Assembly: GCA_049652385.1 (NCBI GenBank)
Contig: JBASDX010000009.1
Coordinates: forward strand, 1-64,000
Origin: DMER64 sp049652385
Lineage (GTDB): Bacteria > Bacteroidota > Bacteroidia > Bacteroidales > UBA932
Direction of reading: 5' to 3'
DNA length: 64,000 bases
The notes beneath the pieces are model-generated. The model ran no database searches and was not told the origin of the DNA. It saw only the letters and a list, made by a program, of their open reading frames with translations. This document shows positions 58,526 to 64,000 of the stretch, one piece after another (within the stretch, counting starts at the first letter, position 1; every line of letters begins with the position of its first letter). The position numbers and the translations under genes are program-made.

Positions 58526-60344
58526 AAATGCCATCATAGCTTTTTTTGCGGTTAGTTTACTCTTGTTGATTGGCAAATTGTTCTTCCTGCAACTGGTCAA
58601 TAAAGAATACAAGGTAACGGCAGCCAACAATGTATTGAAATATGAAATCATATACCCTTCCAGGGGGTTGATTTACGACAGAAACGGACATGTCCTGGCC
58701 AGTAACAAGACTGCTTACGATATCCTTATCACACCCAGGGAGCTGGCCCCTTTTGACACTTCAGATTTTTGTGCTGTTTTCAACATCAGCCGGGAACGTT
58801 TACTCAACATGCTTGCCGACGTACATGCCAAACGTCAATCCATCGGTTACCAATCCGTTATATTCTTACGCCAGGTAAGCAACCAGCAATACACACATTT
58901 CCTGGAAAAAGCCTATAAATTTCCCGGTTTTTCTGTACAAACCCGCAGTGTGCGTCATTATCCTTCTGCCATTTGTGGCAACTTACTGGGATATATAGTA
59001 GAGGCTGATAAAACGTACCTTGAAAAAAACCCGGAATACCGTGCCGGAGATTATATAGGCAGGACAGGCCTGGAAGAAGCGTATGAAAGCCAATTGAAAG
59101 GAGAAAAAGGGTATAGCATTTTTTTGCGCGACGTGCTGAACCGCATAAAATCTCCTTATGCAGACGGAACGTACGACAAAGCGTCTGTACCGGGCAGGGA
59201 TATGGTAACGACCATTGACCTGCCGTTACAGTTGTTTGGTGAAGAATTGATGAAAAACAAAGTAGGCTCCATAATTGCCCTGGATCCCGCAACCGGAGAG
59301 ATACTGACCTTGATTACTTCCGCCGGACTGTCCACAGAATATTTAACAAATTTTGGTGCCCATTATTCACAAATCATTTCAGATCCACTTAAACCGCTTT
59401 TTAACAGAGCCATTATGTCTTCTTATCCTCCCGGCTCTGTTTTCAAACTGGTGAATGCTCTTATAGGGTTGCAGGAGGGAGTAATTGTACCCGAAACGCG
59501 TTTTTCTTGCAATCTGGGATACAAAGCAGGTTCTCTGACGGTAGGCTGCCATGCGCATCCAAGCCCCACCAACCTGGTGCAATCTGTCATGATGTCGTGT
59601 AACGCATACTATTGCAATGTGTTAAGATCTATTTTAGACAATCCCGTGTACGACAACATATCCCAATCCATGGACCAATGGAAACGCTACGTTGAAAGTT
59701 TTGGCTTCGGGACTCGTCTGGGTATAGATATTCCCGGGGAATTGACAGGTTCTTTGCCCGGCTCAACCTTATACAACAAGGTTTATGGTAAAAACGGGTG
59801 GAGATCTTTGACCGTCATTTCTCTGGCTATAGGACAAGGTGAGATTGGAACAACACCTCTCCAATTGGCCAATTTGGCAGCCATAATGGCTAACCGGGGA
59901 TATTATTATACACCCCATTTAGTAAAAGAAATACCGGAAAACAATTATCTCACCCCTAAAGCGTCAAAAAACCATACACTTATTGACCCTGAACATTTTG
60001 CGCCGGTCGTAGAAGGTATGTATTTAGCCGTGAACAGTCCGGCCGGCTCCGGTGCTACTGCCCGTCTGGCGGCTATTCCCGGGGTGGATTTGTGCGGAAA
60101 AACGGGAACGGCACAAAACCCTCACGGAGAAGACCACTCTGTTTTTATCTGTTTTGCTCCAAAAGACGATCCAAAAATAGCCGTGGCTGTTTATATTGAA
60201 CAAGGTGGTTTTGGTGCTTCACAAGCAGCTCCCGTGGCTTCTTTGCTGGTAGAAAAATATATAAACGGAGATATACATCCGTCCCGCAAATGGTTGTATG
60301 AAAGAACTTTGGAACAAGATTTATTAAGCAGGCATTTACCATGA
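58509..60344 (+). CDS. mrdA: penicillin-binding protein 2
   Basis: Class B transpeptidase of 611 aa for wall elongation. Membrane helix about 9-27, dimerisation/pedestal domain (YPSRGLIYDRNGHVLASN), then the transpeptidase with S-x-x-K in PGSVFKLVNA, S-x-N in SCNAYYCNVL and KTGTAQNPHG. Partner of RodA, whose gene overlaps by 4 nt. Confidence 0.97.
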   Translation: MNKRGKNAIIAFFAVSLLLLIGKLFFLQLVNKEYKVTAANNVLKYEIIYPSRGLIYDRNGHVLASNKTAYDILITPRELAPFDTSDFCAVFNISRERLLNMLADVHAKRQSIGYQSVIFLRQVSNQQYTHFLEKAYKFPGFSVQTRSVRHYPSAICGNLLGYIVEADKTYLEKNPEYRAGDYIGRTGLEEAYESQLKGEKGYSIFLRDVLNRIKSPYADGTYDKASVPGRDMVTTIDLPLQLFGEELMKNKVGSIIALDPATGEILTLITSAGLSTEYLTNFGAHYSQIISDPLKPLFNRAIMSSYPPGSVFKLVNALIGLQEGVIVPETRFSCNLGYKAGSLTVGCHAHPSPTNLVQSVMMSCNAYYCNVLRSILDNPVYDNISQSMDQWKRYVESFGFGTRLGIDIPGELTGSLPGSTLYNKVYGKNGWRSLTVISLAIGQGEIGTTPLQLANLAAIMANRGYYYTPHLVKEIPENNYLTPKASKNHTLIDPEHFAPVVEGMYLAVNSPAGSGATARLAAIPGVDLCGKTGTAQNPHGEDHSVFICFAPKDDPKIAVAVYIEQGGFGASQAAPVASLLVEKYINGDIHPSRKWLYERTLEQDLLSRHLP

Positions 60345-61768
60345 GAAGAAGAGAACACCTGTTTTTCAAAAACCTGGACTGGTGGAGCGTGGCTGCCTAC
60401 CTGATTTTAGTATTCATTGGATGGATTAGTATTTTTTCTGCCGTATACGATCCGGAGCACAACCATATTTTTGATACAACACAACGTTACGGCATGCAAA
60501 TGATATGGATGTTCGGGGCCTGGCTCCTGGCTTTTGTTGTCCTGCTTATTCCGGCGCGTACGTATGTACTGTATTCAAACCTCCTCTATATTCTGGGAAT
60601 ATTGTTGCTGGTTGCAGTACTCTTCCTGGGTGTGGAGCGGAGCGGCTCGCGTTCCTGGCTGTTACTGGGACCCGTACATTTTCAGCCGGCAGAAATGGCA
60701 AAGGTTTTCGTTTCCATAGGACTGGCAGGAGTCATGAGCCGTCCACATTTTCATATTCAGAGCGGAAAAGGTATTTTGCAAGCGGCTTTTCTTGTTTTGC
60801 TTCCCATGGCGCTCATTTTTTTGGAAAAAGAAGCAGGGCTGGCCATTGTGCTGACTGCTTTTATTATTGTATTATACAGAGAAGGACTGTCGGGGTGGGT
60901 GCCGTTTATGGGTATTGCGGCTGTCGTTCTTTTTCTCTTGTCCATCTTGTGGGATCCGGTATATGTCTTATGGCTTTGTCTGGGTGTCACTACCTTTATT
61001 GGATTTTTGGAATCGTCAAGAAAAAGAGCGGCTTTCATCATGCTGGCTTCTTTTGCAGGCGTATATTTTTTCGTTCCCTTTGTTCTCAAACTTTTTTCTC
61101 TGGATCTCTTTGCATATATAAAACGGTATCAATGGTTCCTTGTTCTGGCCGGTGTTTTATCTGTTACCCTTCTGATTATAGCTTTCAGAAAAAAAATAAC
61201 GTACCTGAAAGTGCTGGTTCCTGTTTTTGCAGCTTCTGTCCTTTTGGTATTTTCTGTAGATTACGTATTCAACAAGGCCCTCAAGCCACACCAACAAGCC
61301 CGTATTGAAACGCTCCTGGGCATTGACACGGACATTTACGGAAGCGGATATAACGTTTACCAGTCTAAAGTGGCCATAGGTTCCGGAGGCTTGACAGGTA
61401 AAGGATTTTTGCAAGGAACACAAACAAAATACAATTTTGTTCCGGAGCAAAGTACTGATTTTATTTTCTGTTCCATCGGAGAAGAATGGGGGTTTATTGG
61501 AGCTCTGATTGTTATAGCCTTATACGGATTCCTGCTGTTCCGTATTATTACCATGGCAGAAAGACAACGCCATCCGTTTGGCCGCATTTATGGATACGGT
61601 GTGGCCGCTTGTTTGTTTTTCCACATTTTCATAAACATTGGCATGACTATAGGACTTACTCCCGTTATTGGCATAACACTGCCTTTTATCAGCTACGGAG
61701 GCTCTTCGTTATGGACTTTTACATTACTTTTGTTTATTTTGTTAAAATTAGACGCATCTAATTATTAA
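60341..61768 (+). CDS. rodA: RodA peptidoglycan glycosyltransferase
   Basis: SEDS glycosyltransferase of 475 aa with about ten membrane helices. Conserved FQPAEMAKVFVSIGLAG, FLEKEAGLAIVL (the SEDS Glu/Asp region), GKGFLQGTQTKYNFVPEQSTDFIFC and the end GITLPFISYGGSSLW are all present. The central segment (about 185-290, extra hydrophobic helices) makes it longer than proteobacterial RodA. Last gene of the mre/mrd run. Confidence 0.96.
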   Translation: MRRREHLFFKNLDWWSVAAYLILVFIGWISIFSAVYDPEHNHIFDTTQRYGMQMIWMFGAWLLAFVVLLIPARTYVLYSNLLYILGILLLVAVLFLGVERSGSRSWLLLGPVHFQPAEMAKVFVSIGLAGVMSRPHFHIQSGKGILQAAFLVLLPMALIFLEKEAGLAIVLTAFIIVLYREGLSGWVPFMGIAAVVLFLLSILWDPVYVLWLCLGVTTFIGFLESSRKRAAFIMLASFAGVYFFVPFVLKLFSLDLFAYIKRYQWFLVLAGVLSVTLLIIAFRKKITYLKVLVPVFAASVLLVFSVDYVFNKALKPHQQARIETLLGIDTDIYGSGYNVYQSKVAIGSGGLTGKGFLQGTQTKYNFVPEQSTDFIFCSIGEEWGFIGALIVIALYGFLLFRIITMAERQRHPFGRIYGYGVAACLFFHIFINIGMTIGLTPVIGITLPFISYGGSSLWTFTLLLFILLKLDASNY

Positions 61769-61790
61769 AAATATATTTACACAGTCACCT

Positions 61791-64000
61791 ATGGCAAGAT
61801 CATTTACAGAAAGACACATCGGTCCCCGTCCCGAACAGGTTCAGGAAATGTTACGGTTTGTTGGGGTAGAATCTATGGAAGAACTTATAGATAAAGTTGT
61901 TCCTGAAGGAATCCGCATGAAAGACCCGCTGCCTTTGGAGGAAGGGATGAGCGAATACGCATTTACCATGCACCTTAAAAATTTGGCATCCGGAAACCTG
62001 CCTTTCCGCTCCCTCATAGGCATGGGCTACTACGGTACCGCCAGTTTACCCGTTGTCCTGCGGAACGTTTTTGAAAATCCGGGCTGGTATACTTCCTACA
62101 CTCCGTACCAGTCGGAAATATCGCAAGGCCGGTTGGAAGCTTTGTTCAATTACCAAACCATGATATGCAGCCTGACGGGGTTCAACTTATCCAACAGCTC
62201 ACTCCTGGACGAGTCCACAGCTGCGGCAGAAGCCATGCGCATGATGTTGGACCTGCGTCCCAGATCGTTGGTAAAAGAAGGTCGCATCGCCGTTTTGGCA
62301 GACAGGAATATCTTCCCGCAAACCTTGGCCGTCATGGAAACACGCGCCCTGGGGCTAGGTATAGAAATCATTTTGGAAGACCTGCAGGAAAAACCTCTGG
62401 AGGTACTAAAAAAACACCAAGAGCGTATTTTTGGAGTGGTAGTTCAATACCCGGGTGCAGACGGAAGGGTTTGTGATTACACAGATTTGTGTAAAGAAGC
62501 GCATAATAACCAATTGATGGTAACGGCTGTATGCGATTTGCTGTCGCTGGCCGTCCTTAAAGAACCGGCTGCCTGGGGTGCCGATATAGCCGCCGGCTGT
62601 GCGCAACGTTTTGGCCTTCCCATGGGGTTCGGAGGACCTACGGCCGGCTATATTGCCTGTTCAGACGAATACCGTCGTAACCTGCCCGGCAGGATTGTGG
62701 GTATTTCCAAAGACCGGCTGGGAAACCCGGCCTACCGCCTGGCCTTGCAAACAAGGGAACAGCACATCAAACGCGAACGTGCCACTTCCAACATCTGTAC
62801 GGCCACAGCCCTGATGGCTACCATGGCCGGTATGTACGCCGTATATCACGGCAGCGAAGGCATCAGAGAAATTGCTCAAAACGGCAGGTACTATGCCCAT
62901 TTGGCGGCAGAGGTTTTTACCAAAAACGGATTTGCCCTAAAAAACAAACATTTCTTTGATACTATTGAAATCACAGGCGTAGATGCGTCTCAAATACGAG
63001 AAACGGCGGAAAGCGCAAAAATCAATTTCTTCTACCCGGCTCAAGATGCGGTACGCATTTCTTTTGACGAACTGACAACTTTGGCCGAGGTGCAGGAAGT
63101 GCTACGCATCTTTGGCATCGATACCAAAGAAATGCCTGAAAACCCGGAAATCCCGGCCTTCATGGAAAGGAAAGAGGCGGCACTCAGGGAGCCCATCTTC
63201 AACACATACCATTCAGAAACAGAGATGATGCGGTACATCAAAACCCTGGAAACAAGGGATATTTCCCTGGCACACTCCATGATTCCGCTCGGTTCCTGCA
63301 CGATGAAGCTAAATGCAGCAGCTGAAATGATGCCCCTGAGCCAGCCGGAATGGAACGCCATTCATCCCTTTGCTCCTTCCTGGCAGGTAGAAGGCTATTT
63401 GCAGTTGATACATGAACTGGAAGACCTGCTATCCATCATTACCGGCTTTGATGCTTGCTCGCTGCAACCCAATTCCGGTGCATCGGGGGAACACGCCGGT
63501 CTGATGGTTATACGCGGCTACCAGAAAGATCAAGGACAAGGACATCGCAACATAGCGCTTATCCCCTCCTCGGCCCACGGGACAAACCCGGCCAGCGCCA
63601 TTATGGCCGGAATGGAAGTAGTCATTGTGGCCTGTGACGAACAAGGCAACGTGGATGTTGAAGATTTACAAAAGAAAGCAGAACTGCACAAAGACCGTTT
63701 GTCCTGTATCATGATTACGTATCCTTCCACCCACGGAGTGTATGAAGAAACCATCTGTGAAATAACAGAAATCATACATAAAAACGGCGGTTTGGTATAT
63801 ATGGACGGGGCCAATATGAACGCCATGACCGGTATTACCAATCCGGGTATTACGGGAGCAGACGTATGCCATCTGAATTTGCACAAAACCTTTTCCATGC
63901 CTCACGGCGGTGGCGGTCCCGGTGTAGGTCCTATTTGTTGTACAAAAGAACTGCAACCGTACCTGCCCGGTCATCCGCTGGTAGATTGCGGAGGAGGGCA
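61791..64000 (+). CDS. gcvP: glycine dehydrogenase (P-protein), 3' end outside window
   Basis: P-protein of the glycine cleavage system (PLP decarboxylase), partial: 736 codons are visible from ATG 61791 and the frame is open at 64000. N-terminal RSFTERHIGPRPEQVQEML and YYGTASLPVVLRNV are typical; PLP-site HLNLHKTFSMPHGGGGPG lies near the visible end with the Schiff-base Lys in NLHKT. Full single-chain P-proteins are about 950 aa, so roughly 200 residues are missing. It begins 22 nt after rodA, and no promoter is obvious in that gap. Confidence 0.96.
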   Translation, partial: MARSFTERHIGPRPEQVQEMLRFVGVESMEELIDKVVPEGIRMKDPLPLEEGMSEYAFTMHLKNLASGNLPFRSLIGMGYYGTASLPVVLRNVFENPGWYTSYTPYQSEISQGRLEALFNYQTMICSLTGFNLSNSSLLDESTAAAEAMRMMLDLRPRSLVKEGRIAVLADRNIFPQTLAVMETRALGLGIEIILEDLQEKPLEVLKKHQERIFGVVVQYPGADGRVCDYTDLCKEAHNNQLMVTAVCDLLSLAVLKEPAAWGADIAAGCAQRFGLPMGFGGPTAGYIACSDEYRRNLPGRIVGISKDRLGNPAYRLALQTREQHIKRERATSNICTATALMATMAGMYAVYHGSEGIREIAQNGRYYAHLAAEVFTKNGFALKNKHFFDTIEITGVDASQIRETAESAKINFFYPAQDAVRISFDELTTLAEVQEVLRIFGIDTKEMPENPEIPAFMERKEAALREPIFNTYHSETEMMRYIKTLETRDISLAHSMIPLGSCTMKLNAAAEMMPLSQPEWNAIHPFAPSWQVEGYLQLIHELEDLLSIITGFDACSLQPNSGASGEHAGLMVIRGYQKDQGQGHRNIALIPSSAHGTNPASAIMAGMEVVIVACDEQGNVDVEDLQKKAELHKDRLSCIMITYPSTHGVYEETICEITEIIHKNGGLVYMDGANMNAMTGITNPGITGADVCHLNLHKTFSMPHGGGGPGVGPICCTKELQPYLPGHPLVDCGGG

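Overview
The window is a piece of a Bacteroidales (Bacteroidota) chromosome. Signs of this are the Bacteroidota-type promoters (TTG/TTTG, about 20 nt, then TAnnTTTG), weak Shine-Dalgarno sites, lipoproteins with the family's lipobox, a standalone TrpB of the TrpB2 type, a DAHP synthase/chorismate mutase fusion, a purH-mreBCD-mrdA-rodA block and a Dma-type anti-sigma/beta-barrel fusion. The genus cannot be named from the sequence alone.

1-10.2 kb is an AT-rich type III-B CRISPR-Cas operon on the minus strand. In transcription order it reads: a membrane protein that joins an NrN-like (DHH-type phosphodiesterase) domain to a CorA-like channel domain; a 136-aa protein at the usual cmr1 position; cas10/cmr2 without an HD nuclease domain; cmr3, cmr4, cmr5, cmr6, cas6; and a free-standing reverse transcriptase. 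Nearly all junctions overlap or are a few bases apart. No cas1, cas2, normal-length cmr1 or repeat array is inside the window. This is the most interesting system here: a probable nucleotide-signalling (SAM-AMP-type) CRISPR defence in which effector and signal-degrading domain look fused in one polypeptide, coupled to RNA spacer acquisition.

10.2-16 kb is an accessory region: an M16 metallopeptidase with a decayed partial copy next to it, a 90-bp direct repeat flanking that block, a small unknown gene, two 95-bp palindrome-ended repeats, three operator-like motifs exactly 41 bp apart, and an AAA/DUF4143 ATPase.

16-64 kb is core genome: tsaE, comM, a deoxynucleoside kinase, an OmpA/TPR lipoprotein, pcm-MBL-uvrA-nucleoside kinase, envC-like and TPR genes, an ECF sigma/lipoprotein/dual-membrane anti-sigma operon, mlaFE with a PHP phosphoesterase, waaA, an aroB-aroD fusion with DAHP synthase/chorismate mutase, a PfkB kinase, radA, a secreted serine hydrolase with a C26 peptidase, trpB behind a Trp-codon leader peptide and terminator, prmC-ddl-PBP1A, topA, lrp-purH, mreBCD-mrdA-rodA, and the start of gcvP, which runs off the end.

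Three patterns run across the core: low-complexity insertions in four conserved proteins (ComM, AroB-AroD, RadA, PrmC); -7 promoter boxes that end 3-7 nt before start codons, predicting leaderless mRNAs; and an identical 29-bp palindrome at two sites 10 kb apart, one copy supplying the trpB stop codon.
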